DNA of 13,706 nucleotides from Oscillospiraceae bacterium (GCA_017521875.1 JAFXBH010000266.1:1-13706), one strand, 5' to 3'; counted from the first letter of the stretch, positions 1 through 5,861 are shown. Numbers and translations: made by a program. The notes: generated by a model not told the origin, from the letters alone.

Positions 1-150
1 ATTGTAACGGTTGACAACACCGAATTTCTTCACGGTGTGTGCCGGTGTGCCGTCAGCCCAGCGGGGACGGACATCCAGATCCGTATCGTAAAAGCCGTTG
101 TTCAGAATATCCAGACAAGTTTGGCGGTATAATTCGTCCGCTCTGCTCAT
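1..150 (-). CDS. thyA: Thymidylate synthase, N-terminal 50 codons (partial)
   Basis: This is the first 50 codons of a gene running off the low-coordinate edge of the window. The protein begins MSRADELYRQTC and continues through DVRPRWADGTPAHTVKKFG to VVNRYN. The pattern of a 'DVRP.W.DGTPAHT.K.FGVVN.Y' segment near the N-terminus is what I recognise from ThyA-type thymidylate synthases of Clostridia. That enzyme methylates dUMP to dTMP using methylenetetrahydrofolate, in the cytoplasm. The start is an ATG at 150-148, preceded on the minus strand by CGGAGG (159-164) with about 8 nt spacing. The catalytic cysteine lies outside the window, so activity cannot be judged. A terminator ending the upstream gene and a likely promoter lie just before it, so it is probably transcribed on its own. 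The family call rests on only 50 residues. Confidence 0.8.
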   Translation of the reverse strand, partial: MSRADELYRQTCLDILNNGFYDTDLDVRPRWADGTPAHTVKKFGVVNRYN

Positions 151-187
151 AGTCGATTCCTCCGTGCAATTTTTTTGTATTTTTACC

Positions 188-196
188 AGTATATCA
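188..196 (-). promoter_or_regulatory. Probable extended -10 promoter of thyA
   Basis: Read on the minus strand, TGATATACT forms an extended -10 element (TG, one base, then TATACT). It lies about 40 bp before the thyA start and just after the terminator of the upstream gene. The -35 region 17 bp further up is poor (TAGAAT), so the extended -10 would have to carry recognition. Prediction only. Confidence 0.4.
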
Positions 197-220
197 TAGT
201 GCTTTCTAAAATTCTACATA

Positions 221-260
221 AAAAACAAAAAAGGTGCGTTTTTCGCACCTTTTTTGTTTT
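221..260 (-). terminator. Intrinsic terminator of the rhomboid-like gene
   Basis: GGTGCG (233-238) pairs with CGCACC (244-249) around a TTTTT loop. An A6/T6 extension (227-232 with 250-255) lengthens the stem, and a T-rich tail follows on the minus strand. It touches the stop codon of the minus-strand gene ending at 259, so it ends that transcript and insulates thyA. The A-rich and T-rich flanks make it nearly symmetric. Confidence 0.85.
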
Positions 261-1185
261 ATTCGATATGTTCATGGTTGCTGATGTGGTCTTCACAGTA
301 GCAGTGATACCCCTGACAGCGAGAACAGTACCGGAATTCCAGTTCCGGATTGCTCACATCGGTGCGGCCGCAAACGGTGCATCGATGATTATAGGGAGCA
401 GAGGGTTTTGCCACCGTTGCCTGATAAGACCCTGCGGTAGGGAAGGGAATGGTTCCTGTTTTCTTGGCGGACTTCTTTTTGAAAAGCCGTTCGGCATTGA
501 GTCGCCAGGACACAGGGAGGATGTTCACTACATCTTTGCCGAAGAACAAAATATAGTTGGCGATGGCAACCAGCGGGAACAGGTTGTGCGGGAATGCAAA
601 AATGGGGTAGGACAGAGAGAAAATCTGCAGAACTGTCAAAATCAGGTCGATCAATGCGAAAATCCATGCTTTTACCGGGATGATAAAGAAAAGCAGGAAA
701 TGGGCGTTGGGGTATAGTGTAGCATAACTTAAAAACAGAGTCAGGTTCAGGTTGGATCCCATGCTTCTGTAGAACAGGGAGAAATCATATCCATGAACAG
801 CAATGCCTCCGAAAGCCATCGCGAAAATATCCATCATCAGAACACCGGATAAATAGAACAAATTAAAGCGGAATGTGCCCCACACATTCTCTATGGCTCT
901 GCCAATGGAAAAATAGCAAAGATAACTGATGGCCACCAATACGAGGTTGTTATCAAATGAAAAAGAAGTAAACACATAAGTGAATAGCCGCCAAACCTGT
1001 CCCTGTAGAATCAGTTGCCGATCAAAGCAAAGAATACCGTACAGTGAAAGATCCGCTGCGAACATACTTAACAAATAAACAACGGCATTTCCCAGAACGA
1101 TGTAAAGCATCAAATTGGGAATACCCTTATTGCGGTTTGCAAAGCAGAACCGATTAAACTTATAACGAAGATTTTTCAACCTCAT
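259..1185 (-). CDS. Rhomboid-fold membrane protein, probably non-proteolytic, with C-terminal Cys/His-rich tail
   Basis: 308 residues with about six hydrophobic segments. The best family mark is near residues 63-112: GQVWRLFTYVFTS, then IGRAIENVWGTFRF and LFYLSG. This matches the rhomboid pattern of W-R-[LF]-[LF]-T in loop 1 and the G-R-x-[LI]-E...G..[RK]F segment after TM2. In true rhomboid proteases a GxSG serine motif and a distal His form the catalytic dyad. In the aligned place (just before LTLFLSYATLYPNAHFL) I see SNLN and no GxSG, so a Derlin-like or pseudoprotease role is inferred. The tail (residues 267-308) holds C269-x2-C272, C287-x2-C290, C295, C297 and several His, resembling a zinc ribbon. 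The ATG at 1185 is chosen. AGGAG lies only 3 nt before it, and an in-frame TTG at 1188 abuts the AGGAG and is less likely. Its own promoter and terminator suggest one-gene transcription. The substrate or partner is unknown. Confidence 0.65.
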   Translation of the reverse strand: MRLKNLRYKFNRFCFANRNKGIPNLMLYIVLGNAVVYLLSMFAADLSLYGILCFDRQLILQGQVWRLFTYVFTSFSFDNNLVLVAISYLCYFSIGRAIENVWGTFRFNLFYLSGVLMMDIFAMAFGGIAVHGYDFSLFYRSMGSNLNLTLFLSYATLYPNAHFLLFFIIPVKAWIFALIDLILTVLQIFSLSYPIFAFPHNLFPLVAIANYILFFGKDVVNILPVSWRLNAERLFKKKSAKKTGTIPFPTAGSYQATVAKPSAPYNHRCTVCGRTDVSNPELEFRYCSRCQGYHCYCEDHISNHEHIE

Positions 1186-1208
1186 CAACTCCTAATGATA
1201 GTACAGTT

Positions 1209-1237
1209 ATCATACCACTTTTTGGCAAAAAAGTCTA
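1209..1237 (-). promoter_or_regulatory. Promoter of the rhomboid-like gene
   Basis: On the minus strand TAGACT (1237-1232) and TATGAT (1214-1209) are separated by 17 bp, about 25 bp before the ATG at 1185. It diverges from the metK promoter. Confidence 0.6.
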
Positions 1238-1282
1238 TAAACGAATTATGAACATTTTCTTTGGAAAAAAACCAAATAATGC

Positions 1283-1310
1283 TTGACAAAAACAGATTTT
1301 ATTGTAGAAT
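1283..1310 (+). promoter_or_regulatory. Promoter of the SAM riboswitch-metK transcript
   Basis: TTGACA (1283-1288) and TAGAAT (1305-1310) are separated by 16 bp. A start near 1317 would place the whole riboswitch in the 5' leader. Confidence 0.75.
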
Positions 1311-1330
1311 AATGTAGCAACTGCATACAA

Positions 1331-1467
1331 GCCTTATCAAGAGCGGTGGAGGGAACGGCCCGATGAAACCCAGCAACCTGCGAAAGCGTGGTGCTAAATC
1401 CGGCGGCAACGACAGATGAGGATTCGATTGAACGCACATCGAATGCTCGGTGTGCGGTTAATTTTTT
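1331..1467 (+). promoter_or_regulatory. SAM-I (S-box) riboswitch with terminator/antiterminator platform
   Basis: The conserved S-box core is plain: CTTATCAAGAG at 1333-1343, GGTGGAGGGA at 1345-1354, GGCCCGATGAAACC at 1357-1370, CAGCAACC at 1371-1378, GGTGCTAAATCC at 1390-1401, and GATGAG at 1415-1420. P1 pairs CTTATC (1333-1338) with GATGAG (1415-1420). The aptamer is followed by two exclusive folds. The antiterminator pairs 1418-1428 with 1438-1448 (10 pairs, one G-G mismatch). It uses the 3' strand of P1 and blocks the terminator stem. SAM binding stabilises P1, frees the terminator and turns metK off, as known for this class. This is feedback control of SAM synthesis. The aptamer identity is near certain; the platform is read from complementarity. 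Confidence 0.96.
1431..1467 (+). terminator. Riboswitch-controlled intrinsic terminator before metK
   Basis: Bases 1433-1442 pair with 1447-1456 (10 pairs, one G-U) around an ATGC loop. Two A-T pairs extend the stem past a bulged G at 1457. The tract TTTTTT at 1462-1467 follows. The left arm overlaps the right arm of the antiterminator, so only one can form. Confidence 0.85.
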
Positions 1468-1484
1468 GTATAAGGAGTTTTATT

Positions 1485-2624
1485 ATGGAAAAAAGATTGT
1501 TTACTTCTGAATGTGTAACCTGCGGTCACCCGGATAAAGTGGCAGATGCGATTTCTGATGCGATCCTGGATGCTTGCCTTGCCCAAGATCCCAATTCCCG
1601 TGTGGCTTGCGAAGTTACGGTTACTACCAATTTTTGTTTAATTTGCGGTGAGATCACCACCACTGCACAGGTGGATTATGCCGCTGTTGCCCGTGAGGTG
1701 ATCGCCTCTATCGGTTATACCAACCCCGCTGATAATTTCGCGGCCGATACCGTGGAGATCCTGTGCAAAGTCCATACCCAGTCTGCAGACATTGCCCTGG
1801 GCACTAACGACGAAGTTGGCGGCGCAGGCGATCAGGGTATGATGTTCGGCGGTGCTTGCACCCAGACACCGGAACTGATGCCCCTGCCTGTAGCCCTGGC
1901 AAGAGCCCTGGCAAACCGACTGACCCAGTGTGTGGAAAGCAACGACTTGCTTCGTCCTGACGGCAAAACCCAGGTCTCCGTGGAATTTAATGAGCAGGGC
2001 AATGTGGTTGGTATTGACACTGTGGTTGTGTCCATTATGCACAGTGCGGATTTTGAAATGAGCGAACTGCGCCGCTATATTCGGGAGGGCGTGATCGCCC
2101 CTGTGCTGCAGCAGTATGGCTTTGATATTGAAAGTGTTTCTCATATTCACATCAACCCCACCGGCAACTTTGTGATTGGCGGCCCTAACGGTGATACCGG
2201 CCTGACCGGCAGAAAGATCATCGTGGATACCTACGGTGGCTACTTCTCCCACGGCGGCGGCGCATTCTCCGGCAAAGACCCTACCAAGGTAGACAGAAGC
2301 GGTGCCTATATGGCCCGATATATGGCCAAGAATCTGGTGGCGGCCGGATTGGCAGAGCAGGTGGAGGTGCAGATTGCATACGCCATCGGCGTGGCCCAGC
2401 CGGTATCTGTCCGTGTGAACAGTTACGGCACGGGTAAAATTTCCGACGAAGAGATGACTGCCTTGCTGCGTAAGCATTGCGACCTGACCCCCGGTGGCAT
2501 TATCAAGAAGTTGCAACTGCGTCGACCGATCTATAGCCAGACTGCAAGAAACGGCCACTTCGGTGCAGCCAACCTGCCTTGGGAGCAGACCGACTTGGCA
2601 GAGACCCTGAAAGCAAGTATTTAA
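1485..2624 (+). CDS. metK: S-adenosylmethionine synthetase (methionine adenosyltransferase)
   Basis: This cytoplasmic enzyme joins ATP and methionine to make S-adenosylmethionine, releasing phosphate and pyrophosphate. The 379 residues are a usual length for MetK. Diagnostic motifs are GHPDK (14-18), GAGDQG (113-118) in the ATP-binding region and the glycine-rich GGGAFSGKD (257-265) that binds phosphates; all are intact. The ATG at 1485 is chosen because AAGGAG (1472-1477) precedes it by 7 nt. An in-frame ATG at 1416 lies inside the riboswitch and would add 23 unrelated residues. The transcript is controlled by the SAM-I riboswitch just upstream, so product SAM represses its own synthesis. 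A terminator follows directly after the stop, so it is monocistronic. Confidence is very high. Confidence 0.98.
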   Translation: MEKRLFTSECVTCGHPDKVADAISDAILDACLAQDPNSRVACEVTVTTNFCLICGEITTTAQVDYAAVAREVIASIGYTNPADNFAADTVEILCKVHTQSADIALGTNDEVGGAGDQGMMFGGACTQTPELMPLPVALARALANRLTQCVESNDLLRPDGKTQVSVEFNEQGNVVGIDTVVVSIMHSADFEMSELRRYIREGVIAPVLQQYGFDIESVSHIHINPTGNFVIGGPNGDTGLTGRKIIVDTYGGYFSHGGGAFSGKDPTKVDRSGAYMARYMAKNLVAAGLAEQVEVQIAYAIGVAQPVSVRVNSYGTGKISDEEMTALLRKHCDLTPGGIIKKLQLRRPIYSQTARNGHFGAANLPWEQTDLAETLKASI

Positions 2625-2629
2625 ATAAT

Positions 2630-2665
2630 AAAAAGCAGGACCAACCGGTCCTGCTTTTTATTTTA
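2630..2665. terminator. Bidirectional terminator between metK and the YwaF-like gene
   Basis: A perfect 13-bp stem (2630-2642 with 2647-2659) closes on an AACC loop. It is flanked by an A-run on the left and a T-run on the right, so both strands end in a U-tract. It lies between two convergent stop codons (metK at 2624, minus gene at 2663). Confidence 0.92.
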
Positions 2666-3433
2666 GTTGGCCTGATTGACGGCTTTCTTTCTTGCTGCAA
2701 AGATGTTCTCCAGTTTGCAGAACAGATAGTAAGTCATCAGGGTGAATGCGGTCTGCAATGCAGCCACGATCAGAACATACAGCAGTTGGGTAACGCCTTT
2801 TCCCAAAACTGCCTGTACGCTGAGCCGCACTGCTTCCAGTGGCGGGATGTTGCAGGTATAGAAATTGGCATAATTTGTTTTCAGTACTTGTGCCATAACT
2901 GCGGCAACCAAAGAGAAAAGGAGCATAAAGCCGATCACAGGTTTGTAATCTCCTTTGTAGGGAGTATGTAATTTCAGAACGATAATCACAAGGAAACCAA
3001 ACATAGCAAGATTGTGGAATGTAACCGTGTGGAACGAGAAAACATCCTGAAAATACTGCTGCACATTATATCCGCTGTAAATCAGACCGGGGTAGATCAG
3101 CATCAGCAGAAACAGCGCGGAGGAGATAGAAAAACCAATGGCATCAACCTCCCGTTTGTACTTGCCCTTATAAAAAGCCATAAAGGGCATAACATACAAA
3201 AATAAGGAACAGTAGTGGAAGGGGAGGTGATACAGATCATATCCCTTAAGAATAGAACACAATTGTTTTACTACTTCCAGACCCAGTAGAATTACAGTAA
3301 TGATCTGCAGGGGGATGCGGCGTATTTGCTCGCTTTTGTTCCCTAAAGTTTTATGCAGAACGAATGCAAGAATCAGCATAACGCCAATGGCAGGCAAAAG
3401 TGTGTATACCTGTTCTTTCTCCCAAAGTTGCAT
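2663..3433 (-). CDS. YwaF/TMEM164-like integral membrane protein
   Basis: 256 residues with about six or seven hydrophobic segments and no signal peptide: residues 10-26, 40-60, 72-88, then four more before a basic tail (AARKKAVNQAN). The best family mark is H69-L-P-F-H73-Y-C75-S, followed by an FH...FHN segment in the middle of the protein. The LP[LF]H.CS motif and overall layout fit what I know of the YwaF (TIGR02206, TMEM164-related) family. Its function in bacteria is not established; the conserved His and Cys could hint at a catalytic or metal site, which is inference. The ATG at 3433 has GAAGGG about 5 nt upstream. A promoter precedes it and a shared terminator follows it, so it appears to be a one-gene unit. 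The family call is moderate. Confidence 0.6.
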   Translation of the reverse strand: MQLWEKEQVYTLLPAIGVMLILAFVLHKTLGNKSEQIRRIPLQIITVILLGLEVVKQLCSILKGYDLYHLPFHYCSLFLYVMPFMAFYKGKYKREVDAIGFSISSALFLLMLIYPGLIYSGYNVQQYFQDVFSFHTVTFHNLAMFGFLVIIVLKLHTPYKGDYKPVIGFMLLFSLVAAVMAQVLKTNYANFYTCNIPPLEAVRLSVQAVLGKGVTQLLYVLIVAALQTAFTLMTYYLFCKLENIFAARKKAVNQAN

Positions 3434-3464
3434 AAAAACCCTTCTTTCCTGTTTTTATGGAACT

Positions 3465-3493
3465 ATTTTACAATGTTTGACAGAAACTTTCAA
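3465..3493 (-). promoter_or_regulatory. Promoter of the YwaF-like gene
   Basis: On the minus strand TTGAAA (3493-3488) and TAAAAT (3470-3465) are 17 bp apart, some 30 bp before the ATG. Confidence 0.6.
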
Positions 3494-3570
3494 GAGAAAA
3501 TTAGATGTTGTTAGCAAGATGAGTAATGCGGCGTAGTAATCTGTTTTCTTACTACTCATTGGGCGGCCTG

Positions 3571-3586
3571 CGCCGAAAGGGACTCG
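3571..3586 (-). repeat. Displaced copy of the tRNA-Arg 3' end (direct repeat of 3737-3752)
   Basis: The 16 bases CGCCGAAAGGGACTCG occur here and again at 3737-3752, where they are the T-arm and acceptor 3' strand of tRNA-Arg. The spacing is 166 bp. On the minus strand this copy continues to a C at the place of tRNA base 72, which would pair with G1. The gene itself has U there. Such a duplicated tRNA 3' end is the usual footprint of site-specific integration. Confidence 0.5.
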
Positions 3587-3682
3587 TTTGCATTTTCGCC
3601 TTTGGCAAAAATTAAGGTTCCGCTGCGTCCAGCCGCAGCGGGCAACGCTCATCCGCGTTGCATTTGATTGTTCGAGTCCCTT
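3571..3682. repeat. Structured tRNA-Arg-associated element with cloverleaf-like folding potential
   Basis: The outer arms are AAGGGACTCG (3577-3586) and CGAGTCCCTT (3673-3682), a perfect 10-bp inverted repeat. Inside are three hairpins. They are GCC-TTT-GGC with A/T flanks (3593-3610), a perfect 8-bp stem with a 6-nt loop (3620-3627 with 3634-3641), and a perfect 7-bp stem with a 6-nt loop (3642-3648 with 3655-3661). The arms carry sequence from the T-arm and acceptor end of the neighbouring tRNA-Arg. It could be a dispersed palindromic repeat, a small non-autonomous insertion at a tRNA end, or a small RNA. No convincing protein is coded here. The structure is directly visible; the nature of the element is unknown. 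Confidence 0.6.
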
Positions 3683-3690
3683 CCTTACAT

Positions 3691-3732
3691 AAAAATTAAA
3701 CAGGATATCCCGGATGGGATATCCTGTTTAAT
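3691..3732 (-). terminator. Intrinsic terminator of tRNA-Arg
   Basis: A perfect 17-bp stem (3695-3711 with 3716-3732) with a 4-nt loop, followed on the minus strand by TTTTT. The stem begins at the terminal A of the encoded CCA, so the tRNA end is built into the terminator. Confidence 0.9.
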
Positions 3733-3808
3733 GGTACGCCGAAAGGGACTCGAACCCCCGACCTACTGGTTCGTAGCCAGTCACTCTATCCAACTGAGCT
3801 ATCGGCGC
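3732..3808 (-). tRNA. tRNA-Arg, anticodon ACG
   Basis: The minus strand gives a full cloverleaf of 77 nt including an encoded CCA (3734-3732). The acceptor strand GCGCCGA pairs with TCGGCGT. The D-arm is GCTC/GAGT. The anticodon stem is ACTGG/CCAGT with loop CTACGAA, so the anticodon is ACG (reads CGU, and CGC/CGA if A34 becomes inosine). The T-arm is GGGGG/CCCTT with loop TTCGAGT. Several wobble pairs stand out: G1-U72, G10-U25 and two at the base of the T-stem. The gene has its own promoter and a strong terminator. It is divergent from mutY. Confidence 0.96.
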
Positions 3809-3835
3809 GTAGCACACTCTCACAAGTGCTTGCCT

Positions 3836-3864
3836 ATAATAGCACATTGGAATTGAAAATGCAA
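3836..3864 (-). promoter_or_regulatory. Promoter of tRNA-Arg
   Basis: On the minus strand TTGCAT (3864-3859) and TATTAT (3841-3836) are 17 bp apart. TG one base before the -10 makes it an extended -10. It lies about 28 bp before the mature 5' end. Confidence 0.7.
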
Positions 3865-3909
3865 GTCCTTTTTTTATAAAATCCATTAATTTTTCCAATT
3901 TCCCCTACC

Positions 3910-3939
3910 TTGACACAGTTTTGATGTCTGTTGTACAAT
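3910..3939 (+). promoter_or_regulatory. Promoter of mutY
   Basis: TTGACA (3910-3915) and TACAAT (3934-3939) are 18 bp apart. Transcription would start near 3946, just before the ribosome binding site at 3955, which supports the GTG start at 3970. Confidence 0.75.
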
Positions 3940-3969
3940 GAATACATATTTACCAAGGAGGTTCGCCCT

Positions 3970-5025
3970 GTGGACAAGTATAAATTCCTTAGCCGTCTTC
4001 CGGAAGCGTTGCTTCCCTGGTACAAAGTCAGTCGGCGAGATTTGCCCTGGCGGCAGGATCGGGATCCCTACCATATTTGGGTATCGGAGATTATGCTCCA
4101 GCAGACCCGGGTGGAGGCAGTCAAGGGATATTATACCCGGTTCTTAACGGCCTTACCTTCCATTGCCGCACTGGCAGAGTGTGACGGGGAACAACTCCAT
4201 AAACTGTGGGAAGGTCTGGGATATTACAGTCGTGTCCGGAATCTGCAAAAGGCCGCCCGGCAGATTATGGAACATTACAATGGCGTATTTCCCAGGGAAT
4301 ATAAGGATGTTTTGAGCCTTCCCGGTATAGGGGAGTATACTGCCGGCGCGATTTGTTCCATTGCTTTTGGTATGCCTACCCCTGCAGTAGACGGTAATGT
4401 GCTTCGCGTGATTGCCCGGCTGACGGATGATACCACCCCGATTGATCAGCCTGCCTATAAAAAACAAGTGCAGTCATTGCTTGGGGAGATCTACCCCAGC
4501 GACACAGGGGATTTTACCCAAGCATTAATGGAACTGGGAGCAACAGTCTGCGGACCGAATCGTGCGCCGGACTGTGAAAATTGCCCGTGTAAAGATTTTT
4601 GCCTGGGATATCAAAATAAAACAGCGGGGGAATTACCGATCAAATTGCCCAAGCGGGGGAGAAATGTGCAGGAGCAGACAGTTTTTGTCCTCTCCTGCGA
4701 TGGAAAATACGCCATTGAGAAACGCCCTGACCATGGGTTGTTGGCCGGCCTTTGGCAATTTCCTAATGTGCCCCGGAAGATGCCACTCCAAGGCGCGTTG
4801 GAACAGGTGGAGCGGTTTGGACTAAAACCAAAAGAAATTTTGATACAAGTGGAGAGAAAACATATATTTACCCATATTGAATGGGATATGTGTGGAGTTT
4901 ATATTGAGGTCGCAGAGTGCGGCGGAGATTTCCGTTGGCTATCTGCTGAGGAGATCAATGTCCAAATTGCCTTGCCGACCGCCTTTCGACTTTTCTGGGA
5001 GGAACTGGAAAACGGAAAAAAGTAA
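3970..5025 (+). CDS. mutY: Adenine DNA glycosylase
   Basis: MutY removes adenine mispaired with 8-oxoguanine, starting base-excision repair of oxidised DNA. The protein has 351 residues, a usual length. The N-terminal HhH-GPD domain shows WVSEIMLQQTRV with the catalytic Glu at E40, the helix-hairpin-helix LPGIGEYTAGAI (117-128), and PAVDGNVLRV with the catalytic Asp at D141. Four Cys (194, 202, 205, 211) form the 4Fe-4S cluster motif, here C-x7-C-x2-C-x5-C, one residue longer in the first gap than in E. coli. The C-terminal Nudix-like domain, which senses 8-oxoG, has GLLAGLWQFPN and HIFTHIEW. The start is a GTG at 3970 with AAGGAGG (3955-3961) 8 nt upstream; an upstream in-frame TTG at 3931 lies inside the promoter. 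No clear terminator follows, so some read-through into yceD-rpmF is possible. Confidence 0.96.
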   Translation: MDKYKFLSRLPEALLPWYKVSRRDLPWRQDRDPYHIWVSEIMLQQTRVEAVKGYYTRFLTALPSIAALAECDGEQLHKLWEGLGYYSRVRNLQKAARQIMEHYNGVFPREYKDVLSLPGIGEYTAGAICSIAFGMPTPAVDGNVLRVIARLTDDTTPIDQPAYKKQVQSLLGEIYPSDTGDFTQALMELGATVCGPNRAPDCENCPCKDFCLGYQNKTAGELPIKLPKRGRNVQEQTVFVLSCDGKYAIEKRPDHGLLAGLWQFPNVPRKMPLQGALEQVERFGLKPKEILIQVERKHIFTHIEWDMCGVYIEVAECGGDFRWLSAEEINVQIALPTAFRLFWEELENGKK

Positions 5026-5044
5026 AAAAATCCAAAAATAATGT

Positions 5045-5073
5045 TTGACAAATCGACTGAATACCTATATAAT
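5045..5073 (+). promoter_or_regulatory. Consensus sigma-A-type promoter of yceD-rpmF
   Basis: A perfect TTGACA (5045-5050), 17-bp spacer and perfect TATAAT (5068-5073). It is the closest match to consensus in the window, which suits high expression of a ribosomal protein operon. Confidence 0.9.
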
Positions 5074-5104
5074 ACATAAGCACGACTGTTAGGAGGGAGA
5101 TACT

Positions 5105-5608
5105 ATGCGACTGGACTTGTCTTCCATTATTGACCGTCCCGGTGAAAGCATAGCCTATTCTGCCAGTGTGGATTTAACTGACCTCGTGTATGGTGCAAGC
5201 AAGCCGGTAAGTGAGCCTGTGCAATGCAGCGGAACGGTACGAAACACCGCCGGTGTGCTTGTGATGAAGGGTTTGATTACTACCTGTATTCACGGAACTT
5301 GCGACCGTTGCGCATCTGACTTTGACCGCAATGTGGAGATTCCTGTGGATGCGGTGCTGGTGCGTGAACTTGCCAACGAGGAAAATGAAGACGAATGGGT
5401 ATTTCCCCTTGAGGCGGATACCGCAGATTTGGATGATATTATTCGGACGATTTTTGTTCTGAATATGGATTCCAAGATGCTTTGCAAGCCTGATTGCGCA
5501 GGTATGTGCTGCAGATGCGGCAAAAACCTGAACGAAGGGCCTTGCACCTGTCAAAAGGAGATTGACCCCCGTTTTGCTGCTTTGAAGCAGCTTCTCAATA
5601 AGGAATAA
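5105..5608 (+). CDS. yceD: YceD family protein (DUF177), large-subunit rRNA accumulation factor
   Basis: 167 residues, usual for YceD/DUF177. The family is almost always encoded next to rpmF, and in E. coli and plants it is linked to 23S rRNA accumulation. Visible marks are the central C61-x4-C66-x2-C69 (TCIHGTCDRC), an acidic middle (ANEENEDEW, DTADLDDIIR), and the C-terminal metal-binding-like LCKPDCAGMCCRCGKNLNEG followed by CTC (C127, C131, C135, C136, C138, C147, C149). The extra cysteines suggest zinc binding, as in many Bacillota members; this is inferred. The ATG at 5105 follows AGGAGGGAG (5091-5099). A consensus promoter lies just upstream and rpmF follows after 46 bp, so the two form one operon ended by the terminator at 5862. 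The exact molecular role in this organism is unproven. Confidence 0.9.
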   Translation: MRLDLSSIIDRPGESIAYSASVDLTDLVYGASKPVSEPVQCSGTVRNTAGVLVMKGLITTCIHGTCDRCASDFDRNVEIPVDAVLVRELANEENEDEWVFPLEADTADLDDIIRTIFVLNMDSKMLCKPDCAGMCCRCGKNLNEGPCTCQKEIDPRFAALKQLLNKE

Positions 5609-5654
5609 ACAAAAGAATGCTGTGAAAAGCAGTTTGACCAAGGAGGTGTCATCC

Positions 5655-5840
5655 ATGGCTGTCCCTAAGTGTAAAGTGTCCAGCGCCCGTCGCGATAAGC
5701 GCCGTGGTTCCAACTGGAAGCTGTCTGCCCCCAGTGTGGCTGTTTGCCCCAAGTGCGGTGAGCCCACCCAGCCTCATAGAGTTTGCAAGGCTTGCGGTAC
5801 CTACAATGGCCGTCAGGTCTTGGCCGCCAAGGCTGACTAA
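5655..5840 (+). CDS. rpmF: 50S ribosomal protein L32
   Basis: A 61-residue structural protein of the large ribosomal subunit. The N-terminus MAVPKCKVSSARRDKRRG is the L32 signature, and the zinc ribbon is complete: C31-x2-C34 and C44-x2-C47. This is the zinc-binding (C+) form; some bacteria keep a Cys-less copy for zinc starvation, none of which is seen here. The ATG at 5655 is preceded by AAGGAGG (5640-5646) at 8 nt. It is the second gene of the yceD-rpmF operon and is followed by an intrinsic terminator. C6, in place of the more usual Arg or Gly, is a minor variation outside the ribbon. Confidence 0.98.
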   Translation: MAVPKCKVSSARRDKRRGSNWKLSAPSVAVCPKCGEPTQPHRVCKACGTYNGRQVLAAKAD

Positions 5841-5861
5841 GGCTGGAAAAGAGCGTAAGCT

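Noticed and set aside
1416..1484. Extended N-terminus of metK from the ATG at 1416
   Set aside because: The extension would translate the riboswitch P1 and terminator region; the ATG at 1485 has a well-spaced AAGGAG and gives the normal MetK N-terminus.
1638..2558. Long open frame of 306 codons on the minus strand inside metK
   Set aside because: It lies wholly antisense to a clearly real MetK, its protein has no recognisable motif, and no ribosome binding site or promoter was found. It is a shadow of biased codon use.
3519..3559. Nested inverted repeats (GTAGTAA/TTACTAC and ATGAGTA/TACTCAT) left of the structured element
   Set aside because: Short, AT-rich, mutually exclusive and without a T-run. 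Not convincing as a terminator or operator without comparative data.
3455..3652. 65-codon minus-strand frame within the structured element
   Set aside because: It overlaps the hairpins and the repeat arms, starts mid-hairpin without a ribosome binding site, and runs into the promoter of the YwaF-like gene. Better explained as translation of a structured repeat.
3668..3856. 62-codon plus-strand frame over tRNA-Arg
   Set aside because: It is the complement of the tRNA gene and its terminator, so it is not a protein gene.
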